DNA of 31,889 nt from BOG-1363 sp043775355 (GTDB lineage Bacteria; Planctomycetota; UBA11346). The notes under the pieces were generated by a model that saw only the letters and a program-made list of their open reading frames with translations, searched no databases and had not been told where the DNA came from. The translations under genes were made by a program, and so were the position numbers. The first letter of the stretch is position 1. Each line of letters begins with the position of its first letter. Where the stretch lies: assembly GCA_043775355.1 (NCBI GenBank), contig JAYVSL010000032.1, forward strand, positions 1-31,889, in the 5' to 3' direction. Shown here one piece after another: positions 23,700-31,830 of this stretch.

Positions 23700-26342
23700 T
23701 TAGCTCACCGTGAACCAACTATCACCGCGTCGGACTTCGGCGACCAAAGCAACCTTCAATTTCCACGCGCCGGTCATGGCCTCGCGCAGAGCGATGGATG
23801 CGGATTCCTCCACCGCCAGTTCGGATTCGACCAATAATTCATCGTGAATTTGCAGTGCCAGACGCGCGCCGGCGGGGAGCATCGACTCACAGCGCAACAT
23901 CGCGCGCTTGATCAAATCCGCTGCACTTCCTTGAATGGTACTGTTGAGAGCAATGCGTTCGCCTTGCAATCGTTCGTTGCGATTACCACTGCTGAGCTGC
24001 GGCACGTGGCGACGACGACCTGAAATCGTTTCAGCGTATCCGCACTTCGCTGCGCCATCAATCACCGATGCGATGTATGCGCGCACTTTGCTGAATCGCG
24101 CGAAGTACGCGTCGATAAATGTCTGCGCATCACCGCGCGCAATGCCAAGCTGCTGCGATAAACCAAAGGCGGTCTGACCATAGATAATGCCGAAATTAAC
24201 CGCCTTGGCCGCGTTGCGTTGTTTGGGCGTGACTGAAGCCTCATCGATGCCACCGACTTGTGCGGCAACAAAACGATGAATGTCGACGTTGCTTTCAAAT
24301 GCCTGCGTCAACGTGGGGTCGCCAGACAAATGGGCGAGCACGCGTAATTCGATTTGGCTATAGTCGGCGGCCAAGAAAATTCGGCCTGGTGCTGGGATGA
24401 AAGCCGTGCGAATTTCACGGCCTAAATCACTTTTCTTGGGAATGTTTTGCAGGTTCGGGGTGTCGCTGGATAACCGTCCCGTTTCGGTGCCCGTTTGTTT
24501 GAAGTGCGTATGAATGCGACCATCAGCACTGATGTGGGTCGGCAATTTCGCCAGATACGTTCCAATCAATTTGGATAACATCCGGTGTTGCAACAATAAG
24601 TCCGGCATTTCATGCAAATGGCGCAGGGCTTCGAGCACTCCAGCATCGGTTGACGGTCCCGATTTGGTTTGGCTGATGATCGGCAGCTTCAACTTGGTGA
24701 AAAGTAATTCCGCAACCTGCTTCGGACTGGCGGGATTAAACGCGGTACCAGCTAGCGTGCGGATACTGGCGGTGACTTCGGTGAGGTATTGTTCGAGGTG
24801 ACGTTGCGTGGCCGACAAGGTTTCAACGTTGACCAACAAACCCGCATCTTCAATTCGTCCAAGACACGTTGCGATGGGGACTTCTTGCGTTCGGTAAACC
24901 GCCAGCAACTGCTGCTCAGCAAGTTTCGCTTCTAATAATTGGGCTAACCGCCAGCAGCACTGCGCGTCTTCGCACGCATACTTGGCAACTGTCGCGACCG
25001 GCACTTCGGCCATGGTTTGACCCGTGGTAAAATCGACCACCTGGGACGTAGCGATTTTTTCTTCGCTCAGAAAAGACTTAGTCAAATGATCAATGCCGTG
25101 GCTTTCGCGCCCAGGATCGAGCAACCAACTGGCCAACATGGTATCGCCATCAAGACCGTGCACCGTGATGCCGTGATGAGCTAAAATACGAATGTCGTAC
25201 TTAGCATTCTGCGCGACTTTATGCACGGACGCATCAGCAAATAACGGCGCGAGCAAGGCCTGCGCCGCAGGCCACGGCACCAACGAGTGATCACGTCCAC
25301 GCACTGGTAGATACGCTGCCGCGCGGATATCGGGAACGCCGCAGGCAAAACTGATACCGACCAGTTCCGCCGTTAGCGGATCAAGTCCGGTGGTTTCCGT
25401 ATCAAAGGCAAAACGCCCGGCTGCACGCAAGGTCGCGATGAATTCCGGTAACTCCGCTAGTGACAGAATGCGATAGGGCGCATCATCGCTAGCTGGTTTA
25501 GCTTCAGCCGGAAAGAACCGTGCGCGACTAAATCCGAACTTGGTAAACGCGGCTTCGTCACCGCGAAAGCTCCGGTCAACCCGCAAGGTTTCGAGCGCTG
25601 GTAAATCGGCAACGTCAGCCAATTGGATCAGACGACAGGTCAATTCAGCCTTGGGCTTGAAGGCCTCAACGTTTTCCTTTTGCTTACCTTTGAGCTTATC
25701 GCTGTTGGCAAGAACAGCTGCCAAATTGCCGTATTCTTGCAATAACTTGGTTGCCGTTTTCGGGCCAACGCCGGTGATGCCTGGGACATTGTCGGCGCTG
25801 TCACCAACCATACACAGATAGTCGATGACCTGCTCAGGCGTGATGCCTTTTTCTTCGAACAATTCCTTCGGACCACGCAAAATATCTTTGCCCGGATCCC
25901 ACGTCCGTACGCGGTCATTCAACAGTTGATCGATGTCTTTGTCTTTAGTGCACAAGCGCACATTCAGATGAGCCGCCACGCCCTGCTTGGCCAAAGTCGC
26001 CAAGACATCGTCGGCTTCAAAACCTGGCATCTTGATGATGGGTACACCACTGGCGCGCAAAATTTCTTCGACGTCATCGAACTGCGCCGCCAACAAATCA
26101 GGCATGGGATCGCGATGCGCTTTATATTCAGCAAAGATCTCATTGCGAAAACTGTCGCCGACATCGAACACGCACGCCAGATGCGTTACCAACGGATTTT
26201 GCCGCAGATCGTTCACCAATTTGGCGAAGGCATACGTCACGCCCGTCGGCCGCCCACCGGGACCGGTCAGCGGCGGCATGCCGAAGAAGAATCTGTAGGC
26301 GTAGTAGTGGCCGTCGATGACCACCAGCGTTTCAGCCGGCAT
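23700..26342 (-). CDS. polA: DNA polymerase I
   Basis: This 880-residue protein fills gaps and removes RNA primers. I use the ATG at 26340-26342 because it opens the 5' nuclease domain directly (LVVIDGHYYAYRFFF). That domain (1 to about 290) has CVFDVGDSFRNEIFAEYKAHR, GFEADDVLATL, LCTKDKDIDQLL and GDSADNVPGITGVGPKTA. The 3'-5' exonuclease (about 295-490) looks active, with FDTETTGLDP, KVAQNAKYDIRIL and YACEDAQ. The polymerase has motif A (DYSQIELRVLAHLSGDP), motif B (RNAAKAVNFGIIYGQ) and motif C (QIHDELLVE). The length matches the three-domain form. The coaE-rho gene follows on the same strand after a repeat-filled gap of about 110 bp. Confidence 0.97.
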   Translation of the reverse strand: MPAETLVVIDGHYYAYRFFFGMPPLTGPGGRPTGVTYAFAKLVNDLRQNPLVTHLACVFDVGDSFRNEIFAEYKAHRDPMPDLLAAQFDDVEEILRASGVPIIKMPGFEADDVLATLAKQGVAAHLNVRLCTKDKDIDQLLNDRVRTWDPGKDILRGPKELFEEKGITPEQVIDYLCMVGDSADNVPGITGVGPKTATKLLQEYGNLAAVLANSDKLKGKQKENVEAFKPKAELTCRLIQLADVADLPALETLRVDRSFRGDEAAFTKFGFSRARFFPAEAKPASDDAPYRILSLAELPEFIATLRAAGRFAFDTETTGLDPLTAELVGISFACGVPDIRAAAYLPVRGRDHSLVPWPAAQALLAPLFADASVHKVAQNAKYDIRILAHHGITVHGLDGDTMLASWLLDPGRESHGIDHLTKSFLSEEKIATSQVVDFTTGQTMAEVPVATVAKYACEDAQCCWRLAQLLEAKLAEQQLLAVYRTQEVPIATCLGRIEDAGLLVNVETLSATQRHLEQYLTEVTASIRTLAGTAFNPASPKQVAELLFTKLKLPIISQTKSGPSTDAGVLEALRHLHEMPDLLLQHRMLSKLIGTYLAKLPTHISADGRIHTHFKQTGTETGRLSSDTPNLQNIPKKSDLGREIRTAFIPAPGRIFLAADYSQIELRVLAHLSGDPTLTQAFESNVDIHRFVAAQVGGIDEASVTPKQRNAAKAVNFGIIYGQTAFGLSQQLGIARGDAQTFIDAYFARFSKVRAYIASVIDGAAKCGYAETISGRRRHVPQLSSGNRNERLQGERIALNSTIQGSAADLIKRAMLRCESMLPAGARLALQIHDELLVESELAVEESASIALREAMTGAWKLKVALVAEVRRGDSWFTVS

Positions 26343-26830
26343 TAAGCCCCGAAAGTAACAGAGAGAATGAGGGCAAAACACAATTGGAGCCGCAGTACGA
26401 ACCTGCGAGAAAAACCGAATTGTGGGTGGGAGAGACGCTTGGTCGGGAGTAGGTCGACCGCAGTCGAAACCATCACCTGACCACCACCAGCGTCAGTACG
26501 ACTCATCGTACGTGCGGGGTTCATAGGCCGACCGGCCAAGGCTGTCAACGTCGAAGGGGCAAGCTTGATCTGCGTTTTCTCGTGGGGGTGGAGCGTAGCC
26601 ACCAAAGATGCCCAAAAGAATGTCTGGAAACTGGAGGATGACATGGAGGAATGGAGAACCGGAGAAGCAAAAAGCCAAGTATCAGCATGGCTTCTATGAT
26701 TGAGAATCCGTTTACTATCCGGTCCTCCGGTTCTCCAGGTCAGATTTCGCGTTTTCCAAACAGGCCCAAGGCACTCTGAGCGCATGCTGGGGTCTTGCCC
26801 GCCGCTGATGATGACGAATCTCCCACGCCC
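26343..26830. other. 488-bp gene-poor region between polA and the Sm-like candidate
   Basis: The flanking genes diverge, so promoters for polA (minus strand) and for the gene at 26831 should lie here, but I cannot pick a convincing -35/-10 pair. An open frame of about 210 codons on the minus strand (26342-26983) has no recognisable fold, overlaps the gene at 26831, and is poor in the composition of real genes here. The only clear structure is the inverted repeat at 26631-26740. Confidence 0.7.
26631..26740. repeat. Inverted repeat of GGAGAACCG-type units
   Basis: TGGAGAACCGGAG at 26652-26664 is exactly inverted as CTCCGGTTCTCCA at 26725-26737. The left side is preceded by related units (ctggagga, catggagga). 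The right arm has an 8-base period (cggagaac/cggaggac on the minus strand). An inner stem AAGCCA/TGGCTT can pair as well. It is built like the other repeat elements here but from a different unit. Confidence 0.65.
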
Positions 26831-27313
26831 ATGGATGACCCACTCTCTCAATTGATTCCCGGGCGCAGCGTTACCGCTCATCTCAGCAATGGCCAAGTCG
26901 TGCGCGGTACCGTCGCCGGTATGCGTAGTGGCTGGCTGTCTTTGGGCGGTGAATCTGGCGCGGTGTTGGTGAACCTGCCCCATGCGTGCGCGCTGGTGCT
27001 CGACACCAAAGAAGCGCCCGTGCCATTCGTTGAAATTGCGAAACCGAAACCGTCATCAAAAGACAACCCCGTTCGCGTCGGTACCAAAGCGCTGGGCCGA
27101 GCATGGCTCGACGAAGATCTCAAAAAATTGGCCGATGCCTACCTTGATGGAGCCGAAGACGGCGAGCTTTCGCAGCGCCTCAATCGCGCACGCAGCCAAA
27201 TCCGCGAACTGCGGCAAGCCTTCGAATGCGCTCGCGGCAATCTGATTGAAGATCAAATCAGTCCCATCGCAGCAACCTGGGTCGCGCGCTGGCGCAAAGC
27301 GCTCACTCAATAA
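26831..27313 (+). CDS. Small protein with a possible Sm-like N-terminal domain, function unknown
   Basis: From the ATG at 26831 this is a 160-residue protein; a TTG at 26795 would add 12 residues. Residues about 8-55 (IPGRSVTAHLSNGQVVRGTVAGMRSGWLSLGGESGAVLVNLPHACALV) look like a small beta barrel with the G-x-V-x-G and late I/V-x-L-x-H-x-hydrophobic pattern of Sm/Hfq-like proteins. The C-terminal half is helical and charged, with DEDLKKLADAYLDGAEDGEL and QRLNRARSQIRELRQAFECAR, like a helix-turn-helix or DNA-binding segment. I cannot name the family. It is followed directly by a heptamer element and the DNA methyltransferase. Confidence 0.6.
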   Translation: MDDPLSQLIPGRSVTAHLSNGQVVRGTVAGMRSGWLSLGGESGAVLVNLPHACALVLDTKEAPVPFVEIAKPKPSSKDNPVRVGTKALGRAWLDEDLKKLADAYLDGAEDGELSQRLNRARSQIRELRQAFECARGNLIEDQISPIAATWVARWRKALTQ

Positions 27314-27499
27314 ATGTCCTTTGTCCGATGTCCGATGTCCGATGTCAGATGTCTTTTGGGATCGGGCGTGCTGGGTGGTTGGCTTTTGCCGCGAAAGCGG
27401 TGGGTGTCTTGAATGACATCGGACATCGGACATCGGACATCGGACATACGAATGACATCGGACATACGAATGACATCGGACATTAAGAAAGACATACGA
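27313..27499. repeat. Inverted GACATCG heptamer element A2, upstream of the DNA methyltransferase
   Basis: Left arm 27313-27357 has ATGTCCG units, the centre is 27358-27410, and right arm 27411-27499 has (GACATCG)n then ACATACGAATGACATCGG units. A 26-bp perfect inverted repeat pairs 27322-27347 with 27414-27439. The element begins at the stop codon of the gene before it and runs up to the methyltransferase ATG at 27500. Confidence 0.92.
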
Positions 27500-28381
27500 A
27501 TGAATACGAGCGGTAGACAGCAAACTCTGAATGACGTCGGCCGCGTTATCTTGGGCGATAACCTTGATATTCTCCGGTCATTGCCTGATGGATGTGCTGA
27601 TCTGATTTATATCGACCCGCCGTTTAACACCGGCAAGCAGATGGAACGGCGAGTGGTGAAAGCGGTGCGCTCAACCGAAGGGAAAGTCGGATTTCACGGT
27701 GCCGTCTACACCCGTACCGATATGGGTGGCAGCGCTTATAATGATCGCTTCGATGATTTTCTTGGGTTCCTTGAACCGCGACTGCGCGAAGCCCATCGCC
27801 TACTCGCTCCGCACGGTACGCTTTATTTTCATATCGATTATCGCGAGGTGCATTACTGCAAGGTGTTGCTCGATACCATTTTTACGCGCCGCTGTTTTTT
27901 GAATGAGGTCATCTGGGCTTACGATTACGGCGCACGTTCGAAAACGAAGTGGCCGACCAAACACGACAATATTTTGGTCTACGTCAAAGATCCAACGAAG
28001 TACCATTTCAATACCGACGAAGTCGACCGCTTGCCTTACATGGCACCCACGCTGGTCAGCAAAGAAAAAGCCGCGCGCGGCAAACTGCCAACTGACACCT
28101 GGTGGCACACCATTGTGCCGACTAACTCGCGCGAGAAGACTGGTTATCCGACGCAAAAGCCATTCGGTATTTTGCGCCGTGTCGTAGCCGCATCCTCCCG
28201 CCCAGGCGCTCTGGTGCTCGATTTCTTCGCTGGCAGCGGCACGACCGGGGCCGCCGCACTGGCGCTTGGCCGACGTTTTTTGCTGATCGATAACAATCCG
28301 GAAGCCATCAAAGTCATGCGCAAACGTTTCGCCGCGCGCGCTGACGTGCACTTCGAAGACACTCCGCTGCAGCGTCCTTGA
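27500..28381 (+). CDS. Site-specific DNA methyltransferase (adenine-N6 or cytosine-N4, beta class), orphan
   Basis: From the ATG at 27500 this is a 293-residue S-adenosylmethionine-dependent enzyme. The catalytic motif DPPFNTG is at 39-45, and the cofactor-binding motif FAGSGTTG at 243-250 comes after it, an order that marks the beta class. GDNLDILRSLPDGCADLIYIDPPF at the N-terminus is typical of Mod-like enzymes. TGYPTQKPFGILRRVV matches the TQKP motif before motif I. No restriction subunit, specificity subunit or endonuclease is near, so it is an orphan, perhaps regulatory. The frame stays open through the preceding heptamer array with several in-frame ATGs (from 27413), which would add a repeat-encoded N-terminus of 29 residues. 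Confidence 0.92.
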   Translation: MNTSGRQQTLNDVGRVILGDNLDILRSLPDGCADLIYIDPPFNTGKQMERRVVKAVRSTEGKVGFHGAVYTRTDMGGSAYNDRFDDFLGFLEPRLREAHRLLAPHGTLYFHIDYREVHYCKVLLDTIFTRRCFLNEVIWAYDYGARSKTKWPTKHDNILVYVKDPTKYHFNTDEVDRLPYMAPTLVSKEKAARGKLPTDTWWHTIVPTNSREKTGYPTQKPFGILRRVVAASSRPGALVLDFFAGSGTTGAAALALGRRFLLIDNNPEAIKVMRKRFAARADVHFEDTPLQRP

Positions 28382-28432
28382 CGCCCGTCGGGGAAAGTCC
28401 GGAAAACAGCTGCCAGCGGGATCTTCGCCGTC

Positions 28433-29782
28433 ATGCTGTCAGCCATGCGCCCAAACCTCCTCGCTGCCAGTCTGCTCCCATTCCTCATCTTGAGTGCGGT
28501 GAGTACGCAAAGTTCGCTGCGCGCCGTCACCGTCGACGACGTTCTTCAGCAAGTCGTCAGCGGACTGAAGCCGGATGAAATCAGCGAACCAGAAAATCCT
28601 GCGCGTGCACAAGCCATTACCGCTTTGCTGAATGAAAACCTTGGACTCTCTGCCGTAGAAATGTTGGAATTACGCACCGCTTGCGCCGAAGCGTGGCTTG
28701 ACGCAGGACGTGTGAACGACGCGCGTTCGACGCTGCAAACCGTACTGGCAGCGAAAGACGCGACCACGGCATTAAAAGAACGCGCTGGCTTAGCCTGGAT
28801 TGCGACGTGGCAATTCAGTTGGAAAACGGCAGAGAAACCGCAAGACGTGAGCGGCGTCATCGAAAGCCTTGCGCCTTTCGGCGACCTTGGTCCCGCCGTG
28901 CTCGCGCGTGCGCACACGGCAGAAGCTCAACGTTTACAGGGCGTTTTTGCGGAAATGCGCGCCGAGGTGCGTAAATCGCTGCCGCCGAAATCGACTGAGG
29001 ACGAAGCGGAAAAACCACCAACAGCTGAGCAAAAATCCTATAGTGATGCCGTTGACGTGGTGCTCCATCATTTGGACGACGCTTTAAAATTGCTCGCTGA
29101 TAAACCACCAGCAGATCGTGTTCCGGTTTATGCGTTGCGCATGCTGGCGATGGAAGAAGGCGGAGCCAAGTCCGACGTCGTGCAAGCTTGGCTGGAGGCC
29201 CGCAAAGATCCGGCAGCAACGCAACTGCTCGATTCGGCTATGTCTGGCAATGAAAAATTCATCGGTCAAATAGCGCCGCCACTCAAATTAATGCGCGTCG
29301 ATGGCCAGGACGTGAGCTTCGACCTCACCAGTTTAGCCGGTCAACCGGTGCTCGTCGATTTCTTCGCGACGTGGTGCAAACCCTGCGAAAATATGGCTCC
29401 CATCATCGCTGGCGCAGCGGTGAAGCTTAAAGAACTCGGCGTGCTCACCATTGGCGTGACCCTCGATACCAAACAGACCATGCCCAATTTACCGGCGTTC
29501 ATCGCTAAAATGGGGATCACCTATCCGATTGTTGGTGATGGCCTGGGCTGGGACAGCGAAGTCGATGACGCTTGGCACGTTGACGGTATTCCTTCCGCAA
29601 TCTTGGTCAGCGCTGACGGTCGAGTGCTGGCCGTCGAACAAGATTTGATTGGGAAAGATGCTGACGAAACCGTGGCCAACATCATGGCGAAGCTGAAAAA
29701 AACAGTTCCTGGAAAAGGCGCACCTGAAAAGACCGCGAAGCCAGCTCCATCAGATGCTCCCGCGCCGGCATTCATCCCATGA
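28433..29782 (+). CDS. Secreted thioredoxin-like (TlpA/AhpC-TSA type) protein
   Basis: This 449-residue protein starts with a signal peptide (the first ATG at 28433, or a second at 28445) ending before VTVDDVLQQ. An N-terminal helical region of about 260 residues, probably repeat-like, includes ELRTACAEAWLDAGRVNDARSTL, which looks like TPR repeats. The C-terminal thioredoxin fold (about 285-420) contains the active-site motif WCKPC (W314-C318), then GVTLDTKQTMPNLPAFIAKMGITYPIVGDG and GIPSAILV with the cis-Pro loop. An Ala/Pro-rich tail ends the protein. It should reduce or shuffle disulfides in the periplasm, perhaps in cytochrome maturation, but the partner is unknown. The next gene overlaps it by four bases. 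Confidence 0.88.
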   Translation: MLSAMRPNLLAASLLPFLILSAVSTQSSLRAVTVDDVLQQVVSGLKPDEISEPENPARAQAITALLNENLGLSAVEMLELRTACAEAWLDAGRVNDARSTLQTVLAAKDATTALKERAGLAWIATWQFSWKTAEKPQDVSGVIESLAPFGDLGPAVLARAHTAEAQRLQGVFAEMRAEVRKSLPPKSTEDEAEKPPTAEQKSYSDAVDVVLHHLDDALKLLADKPPADRVPVYALRMLAMEEGGAKSDVVQAWLEARKDPAATQLLDSAMSGNEKFIGQIAPPLKLMRVDGQDVSFDLTSLAGQPVLVDFFATWCKPCENMAPIIAGAAVKLKELGVLTIGVTLDTKQTMPNLPAFIAKMGITYPIVGDGLGWDSEVDDAWHVDGIPSAILVSADGRVLAVEQDLIGKDADETVANIMAKLKKTVPGKGAPEKTAKPAPSDAPAPAFIP

Positions 29783-30465
29783 ACACAACGCGTCACGCTG
29801 GCATACTCACCCGACTCCTGATCACCTTCGTACTGGTCTCACTCGTCGGCGCGCTGACGTGGGCAACTTTGGCTCAGCATCGCGTAAGCGGCATGTGGAG
29901 TTTTCATCCGCTTGATTCCGCTTGGTGGTCGCCGCAACCGGTTGGCCAAACCGGCAACGATCCTTTCGCTGACGTTGCCAACGACGCAAAAAAATTAGCC
30001 GGCCAAGCTGGCGAAGCGTTGTGGGGACCAGGCGGAATGGTCGAACGCGGTGAGGCGTGGTGGAAAGCACAAAATAATACTCCGACGACACCGCCGACCG
30101 CGAATCATAACATTCCAACAACCGCGCCTGCTCCAGAAAAACCGATGATTGCTCCAGCTCCATCAACGAGCCTACGCAGCCTTTTAGAACAGCGTCTGAG
30201 CGCCAGCGAACAACGTTTCGCTGATGGCCTGCAATTGGCCAAGCAAGCCCGACCAAGTTTAAGTGATAACGCCGCGACTCTCGCTGGCCGCATGAGCACG
30301 CTGACGCAAGCGCGTCAATGTTTTGCCGAGGTCGAGCGCGATCTTGGTGATTCTATTCCCGCCTACCAAGCCATCCCAGGACATGACGTGTCAAAAGTTG
30401 CCAGCGCCAAACAACTGCAGCACTTCGCTCAGCAAATGCAGGAACTGACACGGTTAACACCATAA
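29779..30465 (+). CDS. Membrane-anchored protein coupled to the thioredoxin-like gene, function unknown
   Basis: The 228-residue product has one N-terminal membrane segment (about 11-31), so most of it should be periplasmic. A Pro/Thr-rich linker (about 98-130, NTPTTPPTANHN and TAPAPEKP) separates it from a helical C-terminal part (about 135-228: LEQRLSASEQRFADGLQLAKQARPSL, LTQARQCFAEVERDLG, LQHFAQQMQELTRL). No known domain is evident. ATGA overlap with the thioredoxin-like gene suggests co-translation and a joint periplasmic role. Confidence 0.72.
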   Translation: MNTTRHAGILTRLLITFVLVSLVGALTWATLAQHRVSGMWSFHPLDSAWWSPQPVGQTGNDPFADVANDAKKLAGQAGEALWGPGGMVERGEAWWKAQNNTPTTPPTANHNIPTTAPAPEKPMIAPAPSTSLRSLLEQRLSASEQRFADGLQLAKQARPSLSDNAATLAGRMSTLTQARQCFAEVERDLGDSIPAYQAIPGHDVSKVASAKQLQHFAQQMQELTRLTP

Positions 30466-30596
30466 AGATAATGTCCGAGGTTAACCCGAAGATCACCATC
30501 CTTCATCTTCGGCTCACCAACTCTTCATTTTTTCGGATAGACTAATCCCACGAACGAGACGGTCGTCGCCCACACATCGGCGACCGCTGAATACGC

Positions 30597-30636
30597 GCCG
30601 CTCATTGGGTCTTCCCGATGAGCGGCTTTTTTGTGC
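30597..30636 (+). terminator. Intrinsic terminator downstream of the thioredoxin operon
   Basis: GCCGCTCATTGGG (30597-30609) pairs with CCCGATGAGCGGC (30614-30626), one mismatch, around TCTT, and is followed by TTTTTT. It lies about 130 bp beyond the stop codon at 30465, so it could end that operon or a separate short transcript in the gap. Confidence 0.88.
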
Positions 30637-30687
30637 TGCCTATTTTTATACAAAATGATGGGACCGATTTTTCGCTCGAACGACGAA

Positions 30688-31170
30688 CTATTGAATCGGT
30701 TCCAGCAAAACCACGACCTGCGCTTGGATGGCGCGTTTTTCGCCCACGGCGTCCAAGCCTTCGTTGGTCCGCGCCTTCACTCCCACACGGCCCAGCGGCA
30801 AGCATAGCATCTCTGCCAGCAACTGCCGGATCATCGGCTTGTACGGTCCTAAACGTGGAACTTGAGCGATGATGTTGGAATCAACGTTGGTCACGCGCCA
30901 AGGTTTGAGCGCGGGCAACGACATCACTGCCCGCACAAAACTTCGCGAATCACTGCCGTGAAACTGATCATCCGTGTCTGGGAAATGTTCGCCGATATCT
31001 CCGGCGCCCACCGCTCCCAACAAGGCGTCGCAAAGCGCATGCAACAACACGTCACCATCGCTATGCGCAATCACCCGATATTCACAGGGGATTTGCACGC
31101 CGCCGACCACGATGCCGTGACCAGGTTCCAAGCGGTGGATGTCATAACCAATGCCAACGCGATGGGTCAT
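30688..31170 (-). CDS. ispF: 2-C-methyl-D-erythritol 2,4-cyclodiphosphate synthase
   Basis: This 160-residue enzyme of the MEP isoprenoid pathway forms the cyclic diphosphate. Metal-binding residues are D10 and H12 in GIGYDIHRL and H44 in HSDGDVLLHALCDALLGA. DIGEHFPDTDDQFHGSDS and NVDSNIIAQVPRLGPYKPMI are standard motifs, and VGVKARTNEGLDAVGE closes the family pattern. The length is normal. There is no adjacent ispD, so it is a stand-alone gene here. The start codon ATGAC directly follows heptamer element A3. Confidence 0.97.
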   Translation of the reverse strand: MTHRVGIGYDIHRLEPGHGIVVGGVQIPCEYRVIAHSDGDVLLHALCDALLGAVGAGDIGEHFPDTDDQFHGSDSRSFVRAVMSLPALKPWRVTNVDSNIIAQVPRLGPYKPMIRQLLAEMLCLPLGRVGVKARTNEGLDAVGEKRAIQAQVVVLLEPIQ

Positions 31171-31301
31171 TGTGCGATGTCCAATGTCATTCTTATGTCC
31201 TTATGTCCGATGTCCGATGTCCGATGTCCGATGTCACTTCACCCGACAGCGGACAGCGGACATGCAGAATGACATCGGACATCGGACATCGGACATAAGA
31301 A
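31171..31301. repeat. Inverted GACATCG heptamer element A3, upstream of ispF
   Basis: Arms at 31171-31236 and 31244-31301 face each other around a seven-base centre. A 29-bp perfect inverted repeat pairs 31200-31228 with 31271-31299. The second arm also carries CGGACAG units. The element fills the gap between the ispF ATG (31168-31170) and the gcvH stop (31304-31306). Confidence 0.92.
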
Positions 31302-31303
31302 AA

Positions 31304-31672
31304 TCATTTCGTAATCTTCGCCTGATAATCCGCGCCAGACAACAGATCGGCAAGAGGGCTTGCTGAGGTTGGTTTAATTTTAACGAACCATCCAGCTTTA
31401 AGCGGATCGCTGTTCACCAGATCCGGGCTACCGGCTAATGCAGAATTAATTTCGACCACGCTGCCATCAACCGGGCTGTAATAATCGTTGACCGATTTCA
31501 CGGACTCAATCTCGGCGCAGGCTTTGCCGCGCGACAAAGCGGTACCCACCGCTGGCAATTGCACGTGAATAACTTCGCCTACTTCACCGGCGGCGAACGG
31601 CGACAAGCCGATCACCACTAAGCCGCCCTCAGCGCGGGCCCATTCGTGGGTGGGAAGGTATGATTCGCTCAT
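31304..31672 (-). CDS. gcvH: Glycine cleavage system H protein
   Basis: This 122-residue lipoyl carrier shuttles the aminomethyl group in glycine breakdown and may also donate lipoyl groups. The ATG at 31670-31672 opens with MSESYLPTHEWARAEG, the normal family start. The lipoyl-lysine is K59 in IESVKSVNDYYSPVDG. LVNSDPLKAGWFVKIKPTS is the standard late motif. Length is typical. The upstream codons read as an extra 15 residues (from 31717) that do not look coding. No gcvT or gcvP is in the window. I looked for a glycine riboswitch in the upstream region and did not recognise one. Confidence 0.95.
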   Translation of the reverse strand: MSESYLPTHEWARAEGGLVVIGLSPFAAGEVGEVIHVQLPAVGTALSRGKACAEIESVKSVNDYYSPVDGSVVEINSALAGSPDLVNSDPLKAGWFVKIKPTSASPLADLLSGADYQAKITK

Positions 31673-31830
31673 GATGCAGACTCCGCAGCAGGTGGTGGGA
31701 TGCAGATTGGTCGCCACTCCTGGACCTGCAAGAGTCGGGAATAGCTACCCAGGGCGATTGCATTACCCCCCCCGCCTGCCGTGGAAATAGAGAAGCTGTT
31801 AACGCGTCAGGACTTGTGTAGTTTGGGGCG

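Noticed and set aside
23587..23718. Extended N-terminus of coaE-rho from a TTG at 23716-23718
   Set aside because: The 44 extra residues are encoded by the decamer array and overlap the polA end; the ATG at 23586 starts a sensible protein.
26342..26983. Minus-strand open frame of about 213 codons upstream of polA
   Set aside because: It runs across the repeat region and overlaps the better-supported gene at 26831 on the other strand, with no recognisable fold or signal peptide.
31673..31830. Glycine riboswitch upstream of gcvH
   Set aside because: I could not find the conserved core of a glycine aptamer; the region has only weak hairpins and a run of eight C.
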